Positions 9,445 through 20,215 are shown, numbered from the stretch's first letter. The stretch: 64,000 nt of DNA from Paraphysomonas bandaiensis (GCA_965644295.1 CBFFRP010000284.1:1-64000), one strand, 5' to 3'. Made by a program: numbers and translations. The notes: a model not told the origin generated them from the sequence alone.

Positions 9445-9646
9445 TCGTACGTCACGCGGATTCACACCCACGGATTATTCAATGTCGGTTAATTTCACAA
9501 GTGAGGGACCTTAGAAATCGACTTCGAAAAACGCTTTGCAGTTGTTGACACTTGCCAAAACCTTTGACTGAACCACCCTTCTTTCGGTATGTGCTCCCAC
9601 CAATTTTCAGTAAGTGCTATCGCCTATAAATTGATGGAAGGGGTCT

Positions 9647-9707
9647 ATATTGATATACGGGGAACTATGTGACACTAAAGTGTCACAGAGTCCCCGTATA
9701 TCAATAT
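9647..9707. repeat. 61-bp near-perfect palindrome (hairpin)
   Basis: The left arm ATATTGATATACGGGGA pairs with TCCCCGTATATCAATAT. The inner part pairs GTGACACT with AGTGTCAC around a 2-nt AA loop, with one small mismatch region in between. Each arm holds a copy of the GGGGA-x-TCTGTGACAC-type core of the upstream tandem repeat. It may be a terminal or origin structure of the viral element, or a foldback MITE. Confidence 0.85.
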
Positions 9708-9710
9708 ATA

Positions 9711-9985
9711 TCATCATCACCACCACAACTGGCATTATGGCACTGGCTTTTTATAACATAAACTATATAATAAATTTTATTTTATAACTTTTTCTAATTT
9801 TCATAAAAGCCAAAAAGCCAGAAAGCCAAAAAGCCAAAACTATATTTTTATTTTATTATAAGATAATTATTTAATATTATATAAAGTAATTAATTTTTAT
9901 TTAAAGTATAGTATTATTAATATAATTATATAAGCTATAATAATTATATTTAAAGATAGAGTGAAAAGGAAGAATAATAAAACGA
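9711..9985. other. Non-coding AT-rich stretch with GCCAAAAA repeats
   Basis: Four imperfect copies of GCCAAAAA/GCCAGAAA lie around 9808-9840, followed by about 140 bp of nearly pure A/T. No gene is seen. It probably marks the junction between the viral fragment and the hAT remnant. Confidence 0.6.
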
Positions 9986-11287
9986 ATGTTTTATTATGAT
10001 ACGAGAGCCCTTCTGGCTCAGGAAGAAATGCCTAAGCGGCATAGAGCGCCCCCCCGGCCCTTCCGCCTTTCTGTGTGTCTACCTGATGAAGAGAAATTCT
10101 ACGGATTCACTGCTGCGGATTGGTTTGATACTATCGTAGAAGTTCTCAATAAATTTGGAGTTGAGGTTAACGCTGACAATGTTTGCGACATTGTTGAGTT
10201 TTAGCTTGGAGATAACTGTGCTACAAACAGAAAATTGGCTACTGATTCTGGTAACACCGTATTACTTGTGTGAAATTGTCGTATGTTATAATATATATTA
10301 GGTGTACCCCTAGTTGGATGTGCATCTCACCGACTAAATCTCGCTGTCAATGAACTCATTGGCAGCAAAGAGAAGAGTAATAACCAAGGAGATGTGACAA
10401 GATCTGACGAAGGCATTAGGCCTCTTATTCGCAAAGTAGACCTACTAATGGGGAAGTTGAAGCAGATTAAGAATGCTGCATTGCTACGTGGCCAAACCAG
10501 TCTGCTACCAGAAAGGGTAAATGTCACAAGATGGTCTTCTATGTTTCAGGTTCTCGTAAAGTGGATGCGTATAAAAGATCATGTATTAAAAATTGAAGAC
10601 TTACCGCTTGCTGTTACTGATATGATTCCTACTCCTCGACGGAATACCGAAATAATCGCCCTTGTAGACGACCTGAGGAAGTTTGAAAGCGTCTCGAAAT
10701 TGCTTCAAACTGGAGGATCAAGTCAAGTGAATCTTTATGAATGCCGGAACATATTTGATGGCTTATTGAGGGACTTTAGGCCAAAGTATCCACTATCTGC
10801 TTTACAGAAAAACAGTCCCATTGTTAATGATCCGAATTTCGAGAATGGAATTGCAAAACTCCAAGCAGGCGAAGAATTGGACTTGACAAGATCTGAGAAA
10901 GATGCTGTTAGAATATATCTCCGTTCAGACAGTGATTATTGCAACAATACAGAGAATGATGAAGCTGAAGTTGGCTATGCGGAAAAAATTCTTCAATCAG
11001 CTCAAAAACTTAAGAAGCGGAAAGTTGAAATATCTAAGTACAGGTGCACGAGTCATGTAGTATGTACTTCCAATACGTGTGAACGCCTGTTCAGCGCAGA
11101 AAAACTGATTATATCAGTGTTGCGCAAACGTATGCATCCTACTACACTTAATATGCTGTTGTTTCAGAAAGCTAACCGACAGTTGTGGCCGGATGCAAGC
11201 ATATTTCAATCAATATTGAATGAATATGGTGATGATGATGTCACCGATGATGGCTCAGAGGATGAGTATGAGGAAACTTTTAATTAG
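9986..11287 (+). pseudogene. hAT-family transposase remnant
   Basis: The frame encodes the C-terminal half of a hAT transposase. The block EFxLGDNCATNRKLATDSG | VPLVGCASHRLNLAV matches the hAT catalytic-region pattern (ADNxxxN...CxxHxLNL). The bar marks an intron at about 10250-10302 (GTAACA...ATATTAG). The C-terminal dimerisation block reads SNTCERLFSAEKLIISVLRK. The N-terminal zinc finger and first part of the catalytic domain are absent. A TAG at 10202-10204 interrupts the frame just before LGDNCATN, so it is probably dead. It is therefore annotated as a truncated pseudogene. Confidence 0.8.
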
Positions 11288-11329
11288 TTAAGAGTAGTGG
11301 GTTTGATTATCAAGTGACCTTAGACCTTA

Positions 11330-11545
11330 TAAAATATGGCAAGTACTAAAAATGAAAACTACGGATGTGTTTACTTACTGATTAGTCATACTAATATATT
11401 GCAATATATTGCAATATAGTATTGTAAGGCCGGTTTAAAAAATCCATCAATACTATTGATGGAACGCTACCTAACAATAGTATTGCAATATATTGTTCCC
11501 TATCCCTGTGACAACCTAACTCTGGATCGATGTTACCCGAGCCAT
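11330..11545 (+). repeat. Dispersed repeat, related to 27095-27310
   Basis: Both places share, in the same order and orientation, a GTACTAAAAATG segment, a CTGATTA segment, an ACAATAGTATTG-like segment and a CCCT..CCCTG segment. Similarity is patchy, so the copies are old. In this copy TATTGCAATATA forms local inverted repeats. Confidence 0.45.
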
Positions 11546-11725
11546 GGAACGCATTCTAACGTCCACAATATGGCACTGGCGTCTTTCTAAAACAGCCGGC
11601 CGTACATCACACACCCCATGATCATTGATTTTGAAACCCTTTGTGATGAATGGACGCTGGAGAATTATACTGCGCTTCGCGATTCGCGACCAACTCCATG
11701 GTCATAATCTTGATCGAGCACCTAG

Positions 11726-11926
11726 TTACTGGAAAGGAAGTGGTGCCTTACTTACGCATAAACTGGCTCTAGCAGATTGCGGCAGATCAAAGGTAAAGGA
11801 CAGTTCATATCTACGACAGCGCATACTCAATACAGCCCTGACATGGGACAAATTCTTCAGCATTGGTAGGAACAGGGCTAAAACAAAATATGGCTCATGG
11901 TATAACTCAAGGTATGGCTCATGCAC
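11726..11926 (-). pseudogene. Coding-like fragment, inverted relative of 12311-12520
   Basis: The 66-residue frame contains LKNLSHVRAVLSMR and ARASLCVSKAPLPF. These line up with LYDLCHVKAALRVFG and AFASLCGRKELPPV of the plus-strand fragment 400 bp away. I do not recognise the family. Conservation of protein-level pattern between diverged copies suggests remnants of one mobile-element gene. Confidence 0.4.
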
Positions 11927-11987
11927 CTTAATTAGTCCAGACTCTTACACGCCTATCGCTAAAAAAGACATTCACTACTGGTGATAT

Positions 11988-12025
11988 AATAGGAAATCAG
12001 AGTTAAGCACTGGTTAGTTAAATAG
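11988..12025 (+). repeat. Dispersed repeat (ATCAGAGTTAAGCAC family), copy 1
   Basis: AAATCAGAGTTAAGCACTGG and the following TTAGTTAAAT recur at 42211-42243. The reverse complement of the core lies at 35038-35060. Confidence 0.6.
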
Positions 12026-12310
12026 TATGAATCTATGAATCATAAATACATATCAGCAGCTAAACACTAAAAATGAATCCCATCCTTTATAATATACAAC
12101 AAGTGTTCTGGCCTACCATCTACATATATAACTGTACCACACTAACCATGTAATACAGGATTTACAAATTTACAATGATACAGATGGTTTGGTCCTACAA
12201 TGGATGGCTTCTTTATGTTACTGGAAGACGATTTGGACACTCGAAGCACATATGTTTCATAAAGTCGAAGGGTTGGGCACAGTCCAAAGAGGCAGCGTTG
12301 TCGTGATCGA

Positions 12311-12520
12311 TTGCCAGATTTTGTCTTGGTGCGATTGAGACGAATACTGTATGACTTGTGTCATGTGAAAGCGGCATTGAGGGTTTTCGGTTTGAGGTGT
12401 AAACTGGATTTTTCCTTCGTTGATAGGCAGTTAGCCTTTGCTAGTTTGTGTGGGAGGAAGGAGCTTCCACCTGTCCGTATCAATGTGCTTTTTCACGATT
12501 GGTCCCGTACGCAGGAGTGA
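12311..12520 (+). pseudogene. Coding-like fragment, inverted relative of 11726-11926
   Basis: The frame reads LPDFVLVRLRRILYDL... and ends near FHDWSRTQE. It pairs with the minus-strand fragment at 11726-11926 as described there. No domain is recognised, there is no convincing start codon (it opens with TTG), and no splice partners are visible. Confidence 0.35.
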
Positions 12521-13167
12521 TACATAGGCCAAGAGAGTGTGTTGGTCACGATGGGTGTGGGGGTCAAGAAGCATAGGATGAGTAGTGTTGGAACGAGTGC
12601 TATCTGTGATGCGCCAATGCCAGATTCCTACGGTGAGGAGATGTTGCACAGCTGAGTCAACAATGATCTGACATTTCGTCTAGTTGCCAATCCTAGAATG
12701 CGATCAACTTCAAACCATTCATCTCCAGTCACCGTATCTACTAGACAGATCCCTTTGTTCACGTATGATCAGCATAGAGGTTTGGTTGTACGACAGCCAT
12801 TACATAAGACACATTCGTGTATTATATGGCTTTAATTGAACATAAATATAATGCTTCAGAGAGTTGTGTAGATGTCTTTAGGATGTTGACAAAGGAAATC
12901 ATTTGCTACTGTTCGTCATCATGATGTTAAATGAAATATATGGATGAGGTTGTTTAGTTATATCCTCGTCTCTATCATGCAACCTCTGCTTGTATGATCC
13001 ATCTGTACACAGTTCCAAAAAACGAAGGTTTTATATCAATTATTCGTTTTTTCATAGCTAAGTACATAGAAATACACGAGTTTCATATCATATTTATAGT
13101 AGTGCTACTGAATACCGTAAATCATGTACATACATACATGTACATACATACATACACACATATGTCA

Positions 13168-13205
13168 GTGCAATCATCCCCTGTACATATATATATGTAT
13201 GTATA
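13168..13205. repeat. Solitary end of the MITE found at 48907-49113
   Basis: GTGCAATCATCCCCTGTACA followed by TATATATATGTATG closely matches the right terminal repeat of the MITE (GCACAATCACCCCCTGTACA then TACATATATATATG). Only one end is present. Confidence 0.5.
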
Positions 13206-13361
13206 CATATGCAGCAGTATACAGCCTTGTGTCCGTTTATAAGAATAGATGTATGTGTGGTAGTTGTATAGGTGTGCTGTACACAGCATTACGTGCAGTA
13301 TAGTAGTGCATATTAGTGAAGTGGAGTCCAGGACACCAGTTCATAGTTTCAATAACCCCTC

Positions 13362-14981
13362 ATGTCATCCTTCCTAGCGCCAAACAACTGCACTATTGAT
13401 CGGGTAAGATACATATGGAGATGTCTGCTTCTATCTCATACAAGGAACTATCCAGGAACTTGCTTTTCGTATAAGAGCCCAGTATGGAACCCCAGTATAT
13501 GTATATGATGAAACTACATTGATTCAAAATGCAGAGGCAACTCTTGCATTTCCATCGCGGTTTGGTCTAACAGTGCGGTTTGCAATGAAAGCGTGTCCCA
13601 ATGCAGCCATTTTACAGGTCAGACGATATGTATACATATATTCTGTAATCTAACAAGAAACGTGAAGATATTTGATAAACGGGGCTTGCATTTTGATGCA
13701 TCAAGTGGATTTGAAGTAAAGAGAGCTATTTTGGCTGGTATACCACCAAGCAAGATTAGTTTGTCTTCACAAGAGTTTCCGGACGATTTCAATGAGCTCT
13801 ATCCTCTTGGAATTGAATTCAATGCATGTTCTTTGTGGCAGTTGGAACGATTTGGACAAATGTTTCCAGGTGGAAGTTGTGGTATACGGTTCAATCCAGG
13901 ACTGGGCAGCGGTGGAACGGAAAAAACCAATGTTGGTGGTCCGTCGTCTTCTTTTGGGGTGTGGCACGAACTACAAAATGACGTGAAAGTTAGTAGTTTC
14001 GGAAATATAATAAACGTGATAAACATCTCTCTGCAGGCCATGGCTGCTCGTTATGGTGTCTGTATCAAGCGGATTCATACGCACATTGGGTCGGGATCTG
14101 ACCCGTCTGTCTGGCAGCGGGCTGCCGGACTGTCTCTCGCCCTTGTGGAGCAATTTCCCGACGTTACGGTTCTAAATTTGGGTACGGATCACCATCTTTG
14201 TTTGTAGCTCTTATCTATTACTGTTAATCATATAGGTGGCGGGTTCAAGGTTGCACGAGTGCAGGAAGAAGTCGCCACTGACCTTCAGGTGATAGGTGCC
14301 CAAGTGCGGGATGAGATAGCAGATTTCGAAGCGCGTACTGGCCGAGCTCTGCATTTCGAAATTGAGCCGGGTACCTATCTTACCGCCAATGCTGGGTACC
14401 TCTTGTGCTCTGTACAAGACCTAACAACTACTGGGGAGCAAGGGCATTCGTACATAAAGATAGATGCAGGGATGACGGAGGTGCTCCGGCCATCGTTGTA
14501 CGGCGCATGCCACCCTATCAGTGTTCTCTCACAGGACTCCTCACTCTCATGCTCAGCGCAAGACCCACAGGAGTATATTGTAGTTGGACATTGTTGTGAG
14601 TCAGGTGATCTCCTGAGCTGTGCCCCGGGTAACCCTGACGTACTACTGCGACGCACCCTTCCTGCCGCCCGTATAGGTATGTTTTATTTATGTATTCGCA
14701 TCACCATCCCATATTGCTCCCTGTTTACCAACTGTATAATTATATTGTGCAGGGGATGTGCTTATAGTGAGTGGGTGTGGGGCATATTGCTCCAGTATGA
14801 GTACCAAGAACTACAATTCGTTTCCAGAAGCCGCAGAGGTACTCGTGGACCGTTCCGGACAGTGTCACCTCATTAGAAGGTGAGTTTAGTGTCTAGTGTT
14901 TACTATAATGGTAATGAATTTCCCAGGCGACAAACATTGGAGCAGATTATTCAGAATGAAGTTCTCTATTTTTCGTCGTAG
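13362..14981 (+). CDS. lysA: Diaminopimelate decarboxylase
   Basis: This PLP enzyme converts meso-diaminopimelate to L-lysine, the last step of the DAP lysine pathway. Seven exons fit by frame: 13362-13403, 13456-13617, 13668-13982, 14037-14181, 14236-14676, 14753-14879, 14927-14981, giving 428 aa. PLP lysine K59 lies in [21 protein letters not shown], the HIGSGSDP loop (phosphate region), NLGGGF and [15 protein letters not shown] follow the fold-type III alanine-racemase-like barrel. The C-terminal beta domain holds [17 protein letters not shown] and a CESGD active-site Cys motif. Family length is 400-430 aa. Introns are 49-76 nt. The enzyme occurs in bacteria, algae, plants and oomycetes but not animals or most fungi, so it informs the lineage. 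The first small exon is the least certain. Confidence 0.9.
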
Positions 14982-15420
14982 ATTAAGTAATGCATAGAGC
15001 ATAGATCAGTTTCCTTTTATATATTACGTCCAAAAAGGTTTTCACCCACAACATGAAAGGGATGTATATGATATCTATGCATTTTCTTTTTGTGGTATTG
15101 TATCGTGCTTGAAATAATTGAGTGCTTTTGTTATTCGTATCTATCATGCATGGTGCACCACCATGGTTTGTTACTTGTGCAGATAGGTTATTACGTTGAT
15201 GTAAAGTAGAAGAAAGCAGATACTATGCATTCATTATTGACATATTACTGAGCTATAAACTAGTATACTGGTGCGCTTATGTGCATTATCAAGCAAGCAG
15301 AAAAAGACGTTTCTATCGACAAACACCTGATATCAGTAGTGACACGGCATCAGAACCGACTAAAGTCGTTGCCAATCACGTCCACAACCGAAATAAATAC
15401 TTCCACATGTAATTGATCTA
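14982..15420. other. Intergenic stretch
   Basis: It lies between the convergent ends of the decarboxylase and cytochrome b5 genes. I see no gene, repeat or RNA. Confidence 0.6.
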
Positions 15421-15924
15421 TTAGTTCTCACTACCATCGTTGGAATTGAGGGATAGTTGATTTCGAGCCTGCTCTTGCAGCGCATCCAATTTCTCCTCTT
15501 CATCGTCATCTTCTTCGTCCTCTTCCTTTATTGCATCGTTGGATTCTGACAGAACGCCAACTTGGCATTTCGCAAGCATCGACTCTCCATTTACCCACGC
15601 ATGAAACTTATTAAACATTGCGGTACAGTCTTTCCCGGCTCCTAGCATGAGTTTCTTCTCCCCACCTGGATGATAAGCCATATACTGGGTAATATTGTAC
15701 ACTTTTCCATTCAATGCAGTCCAGCAATCAAATTGAGTATTATGTTGAGCAAGTTCTTCACGGGAAATATTTCTTAATGGTCCACCATTACGACCAGATA
15801 AATCATGAGCATGTTGTGTTAGTCTCATCCAATCTGTTAGATGAAAGCCTGGTTTTAATGCAACCTTTTCACGGCTTCTTCCTTTCTTATCAGAAGGTGG
15901 AAGTATATCAGATGCAGATGCCAT
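15421..15924 (-). CDS. Cytochrome b5-domain protein (CYB5R4 N-terminus-like)
   Basis: This is a single-exon 167-aa protein. Residues ~18-130 resemble the N-terminal heme domain of cytochrome b5 reductase 4. A KVALKPGFHLTDWMRL lead-in is followed by the b5 core with the heme-binding HPGG (YMAYHPGGEKKL) and the second heme His in KFHAWVNGE. An acidic tail (EEDEEDDDEEE) and a polar end follow. There is no transmembrane anchor and no reductase domain, so it would be a soluble electron carrier needing a separate partner. Small proteins with this domain alone are common in protists. The ATG at 15924 is the only reasonable start. Confidence 0.85.
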   Translation of the reverse strand: MASASDILPPSDKKGRSREKVALKPGFHLTDWMRLTQHAHDLSGRNGGPLRNISREELAQHNTQFDCWTALNGKVYNITQYMAYHPGGEKKLMLGAGKDCTAMFNKFHAWVNGESMLAKCQVGVLSESNDAIKEEDEEDDDEEEKLDALQEQARNQLSLNSNDGSEN

Positions 15925-16459
15925 GAAAGAGATTTAATTCCTATTAGTATAGAGATAATAAGATGGTTAATTGGAGTGGACAGTCTATAGCTATATATGT
16001 ATGTGTGGTCCTATACTGTAATGAGTGTGATATATACGTACACCAGTACAGTGGACTCAATAACACTGATGTACTGTAGTATAGCGTACCATTGTACTTG
16101 TAGATTGTACTTATATAGGCAAAATGTCCAATATATCAGTACAGTACACTGTATGATCCATTCACGTTATCTAGTCCAGCAGCAGTATGTATGTACATAT
16201 ATGTTTGCGCATGTATGTATGTATGTATGTATGTATGTATGTATGTATGTATGTATGTATGTATGTATGTATGTATGTATGTATGTATGTATGTATGTAT
16301 AGACAACAGTATGAATGTATGTTAATATAAGATGGAGATCCCCTCTCACTGTGAATCACATCTACACATACATTCCTCACCTCTATATCCCTCCTTTCTC
16401 TTCACATGCTCTTTCATTAAACAACATATCAATTCTTATATATAAATCTCTTCTAGATA
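15925..16459. other. Intergenic stretch between divergent genes
   Basis: It separates the starts of the b5 gene and the 16460 gene. It contains a CAGCAGCAGTATG motif at 16178-16188 and the (GTAT)n tract. Otherwise nothing is recognised. Confidence 0.6.
16211..16300 (+). repeat. (GTAT)n microsatellite
   Basis: About 22 perfect tetranucleotide units lie roughly 160 bp upstream of the next gene. Confidence 0.97.
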
Positions 16460-19274
16460 ATGAAAGCTCCTAAAGCATTTCGACGTGATAAGAAACGTGA
16501 GATCATATCAAATCATCCAACAGATAATAATATAAACACTACACAATCAGATGGAAATAAAACTATACATGAATCTGATAGTGTTAAAAGTTATGATAGT
16601 AATACAGAATATAAAAGAGATTTTGTATTTGCAAAATGTTATGTAGATATTGAGAAGTTAACAACTAATAAGACATCATTCAGTCAAGTACCATTAAAGA
16701 CTTCAATTAATCGAGTGGATAATGGAAGTTCAATTATTTCTGAATTATGTAAAATATTTCAGGTAATGAATTGTTTTATGAGATAATAGTATTCAGTCAT
16801 TTAACTCTTTAATATGAAGGGGCGAGTTGATATGGAGGACAGGGAAATCGGGTATTCAATAAAGGTGTCTCGACCTAACTTGTATGAAAACGAGATACGA
16901 TTAAGCACTTCTGAACGTGCACTTGGGTGCGTTCTATTATTTGCATTACGAGTAATTATAATATCTTTATTAGGTATTTCAAGAATTACTATTTGTATCT
17001 TTCAAGGGAGCAAGCGTCGTTCCGAAGATTAATGGATGAAAATGTCGTTTTCGAATTGGACAACTACAAAGCCACGCGATTGCGAGAGGTGACGAAGCAT
17101 AAGGAAGAGTGCGAGCGTGTGTCGCGGGAGATACAAGCCTTGCAGGAGAGCCTGGCCAAAACAAAGAAAAGCTTGCTAAAAACAATGGATGACGTGGAAG
17201 CTGCCCGCGACAAGCTGCAGATATTGAACCGTGCAGTAGAAGAAGCCGCCAAAATGTCTGAAGAGAAGAAGCGTGAGAAGGAGAAAGAGTCAAAGCAAAT
17301 TATGGGTCGGATTTTGAGTGCCTTCGAAACTACCCCTGAGCAAGATCGAGACAAACAGCTACGCCGTCTCAACAGGCTGGAGGCGGAGATGGTGGCCAGG
17401 AGCGACGAGATAGCTACCAAGAAGAAGGCATTGCTAGATCTATATGCGGAGCGAGATGTCGTATTTGCTGAGGTTTGTCTGTGATCTTTACTAAATTATG
17501 CTGTGCACCACCATATTCCAGTGACGTATTGTATAGGCCTCAAAAGCTTTCGAGCTCGCGGAGAAAGGGCGACTGCAACACACAGAGAAAGTTTTGCGCA
17601 CGTTCTGTAAGATGGAGCGCGAGGCTCTGGAATCGCGGCTGCGTTTACTAAAGTCTTTAGAGGTATTGATGTGCTGAATATATTTACTTATGGTGGTGAG
17701 GAACATTACAGGAGGGTGCCTTGTCGACACTGGACGCCCAGGCTGACGCCGAGCTCTTCTCGTCACGGGAAAGAGATCCTGAAAGGACTCATCGTTGTTC
17801 CAACGCTATGCAAGTAATGGACTGGGACTACCAACGCCGATGTGGGTCAAAGATTGAAGATGGACGAAGCGGATTAGACCAAGAGGTAGCCGAGTCTAGT
17901 GTGTGGAGTGATGTGGAGGGGGAGGACCCTGACACTAAGGACGCTGACTCAGTCACCGAAAGCACTCCGCCGGATGTGCAAGAGAAGAGTGATGGCGCGA
18001 GTGAGAATGAAAAAGGGGAAAGAGAATTTGGACAAGAAGAAGACAAGCCTGCTGATGGGTCTGTGTCTGGTGATTGCGGGACTACAGAGAATGATAATGT
18101 CACCTGTGGTCTGGTTGAGGAGCTCACGGAAAAATACATATTCGACGAAGCTGGAGCTGATAGAAGTGAATCGAACGAAGCCATAGCTGACCTATGTGAG
18201 AGGGCATTTGCAGACGAAGCAGGCATGGATATGTTTCTGCAAGTACTCGATGACAAGCGGGGCCGTAGCGCTGTGTTGGGAGAAAATGCATTCAAGAACA
18301 TGACCACCGCTATGAAGGTATATATACTCTTCTGTCCCCAATATCCTAACTCGTTTTCCAGTGTTTTTTGGACAAGTGCCTTGACCTTTGGGATGTTAAA
18401 GCAGCTTTGCGCATTGCGAACATGTCGATTACCTTCCACATGAGGTAGTACTGCGCATTTCGTGTTGGGTGCCCACGGCTAACTCGTGTCTACCACGTGT
18501 ATTTTTCAGAATCTACCCGCCTGCAACCATGGAGACAGGAGAGGAAGGTGACCAGGATCAGCCTGTGGAAACAAAGCACTACGTCCAACGTGAACAGGAG
18601 ATCCGAGAACACAAGCTATGGCATCTAAAGGGCTTCTGGGAAGATGCCCTGATGCATGGTGTAAAAGCGCAGCTGAATATGATGGAGCCTGTGCTCTGGG
18701 ACGAACTAGAACCGGACATGCTACGGGAGAAGGTCATCGGTATGTGTTTTGTTGACGTTATCAGCTATATACTCTCTAATGGTGGGATTGTAGCAATTCA
18801 CAACATTGTATTTGGACAACTGGGTACCATGGCGTTTACTATGCACGAGATGGGCCTCTTGCAGGAGGAAGTGGAGCGCTTGATCATGTCGATGAGTGCT
18901 GGCGCACAACTTGGAGAGGATCAACAGCTTGAACTCCTTAGCAGCATTAGGCATGTAAATTTTCACCCTCCACTCTTCACTCTCACTAACTATCCGCCTG
19001 CAGCTTGTCATATAAGAACACTGTGTATCCTGAACGAAGTAGATCGTCCTCTACACTTGACTCTACAGGAGCAGTGGATGGCACTGACTTAGGACACAAG
19101 GATGTTGGTTCTGATGAGGTCCCGAAATGCGAGAATGCTGATAGCTTTGTGGTTAACTTCACTGAACGGCGAGTGGAGTCATCCCAAGGAAATGATAACA
19201 ACGAGGATATTGGTCGAATTAGTGCAAGTTCGCGACAGATTTACTCGGATTCTGATGTTAGAGATCTGTTGTAA
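16460..19274 (+). CDS. Coiled-coil (F-BAR-like) protein with KIAA0513/SBF2 domain
   Basis: Nine exons keep frame: 16460-16762, 16820-16926, 16974-17472, 17537-17662, 17712-18317, 18362-18444, 18510-18739, 18794-18950, 19004-19274, giving 793 aa. Residues ~100-380 are strongly helical and charged (KHKEECERVSREIQALQESL), suggestive of a BAR/F-BAR or other coiled-coil dimer. An acidic linker follows. The C-terminal half has both parts of the SBF2/KIAA0513 domain: LCERAFADEAGMDMFLQVLD ... ALRIANMSITFHM, then FWEDALMHGVK and VFGQLGTMAFTMHEMGL. In animals this domain occurs in KIAA0513 and SBF/MTMR proteins of membrane traffic and signalling, so a membrane-traffic adaptor role is likely. The intron at 18951-19003 appears to start with GC. 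Without it the frame would stop a few codons later. Confidence 0.72.
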
Positions 19275-20215
19275 ATAAATATGTATACGCTGTTGTGTGG
19301 ATTTAATGTGGTTTTAAGATGATAGATAAATTTATTTCGATATCTTATATTTCGCAGCATGCATGTAGAGTAACTAGGAGCGATGGCGCGATTGCCAGCA
19401 GTCACTAGCAAAGACACTAACTAGTAGTATCTAATACTATCGCCTGTTGGCGACACTACGTAAATGTATAATTATGTACGTATAGTTCTATCACTTGTTT
19501 AGTCAGAATTATTTTACTTAGGTTCATCCCTACCACGGCTATAGCATACGTAAATACAAAATACACTACGGCAATACAGTAGGGTTCCAACTTTCATATT
19601 ACACTAACCCTAATACCGCTAAAGTTGACACAATTTAGTTAAATGCTTATATATGTTACGAACTGAGTGTATAAACGTATAAACAACGTCTTCATTTTCT
19701 GTGATTGACTTCTATAGTCACTGTTCGTTGAATGCATTTACCAAATTATTAGGTTTTAACGGATACGCGAAGTAGTGACATTTCTTCATAGAACAGTGTT
19801 TCTTCGGTATAGTTGCTATCGTTTTTACCTTCGTAACAATTGACGCCCTCATGAACTGTTTGTTCCAGCTGGACATTTAACACTCCTGAAAGCCACAAAC
19901 TTGTAGTATTGACAAGTCCAGATTCTATTTTCTCAGGTAGTAATAGGTAGGTTGTAAACGTTTCGCTAATTATTCATAGGAATATTGCAAGCCATAACTA
20001 TCCTAATTCGAGTGATTTAACCTCTACTTGTGCAACACAGTACACATGGCAATAGTATAATATCGACATGATATTCCTAGCCTATTTACGAAATGTAACC
20101 CCTCGACTTCCTGCCGTAAGATGATATTTAAAAAGGCACGTAAAATGAAGCACCCATTATTATTTATTAATACCCCAGCCCAATCAGTGAGCCACAAACA
20201 GTCGGAGCATAAATA
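19275..20215. other. Intergenic stretch
   Basis: AT-rich sequence lies between convergent genes. No frame, RNA or clear repeat is recognised. Confidence 0.6.

Larger units (their letters stand above)
5389..9710. mobile_element. Polinton-like virus (PLV) fragment
   Basis: A compact, intron-free, AT-rich gene block differs from the intron-containing host genes around it. It holds a single-jelly-roll penton/minor capsid protein and an FtsK/HerA-type packaging ATPase, the morphogenesis pair of Polintons, PLVs and virophages. Two charged low-complexity proteins and one unknown protein complete it. Four genes run on the minus strand almost end to end (11-31 nt gaps), with one divergent gene at 8774. 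No major capsid protein, polymerase or integrase is visible. The block stops at the Copia LTR, so the missing part probably lies to the left of the retrotransposon, outside the window. The right boundary is inferred from the repeat and palindrome at 9364-9707. Confidence 0.72.
11288..13361. other. Repeat-rich intergenic stretch
   Basis: No intact gene is seen. It holds a dispersed repeat at 11330-11545, two diverged inverted copies of one coding-like fragment (11726-11926 and 12311-12520), another dispersed repeat at 11988-12025, one end of a MITE (13168-13205) and a CATA/TATG microsatellite just before the next gene. Confidence 0.6.

Noticed and set aside
13593-13667. N-terminal part of the 204-aa frame starting at 13593 as the lysA start
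   Set aside because: It reads through an intron; splicing 13617 to 13668 restores the family sequence with the PLP lysine upstream.
16000-16380. Frames of repeating VCMY/YIHT around the GTAT tract
   Set aside because: Same reason: microsatellite translation.
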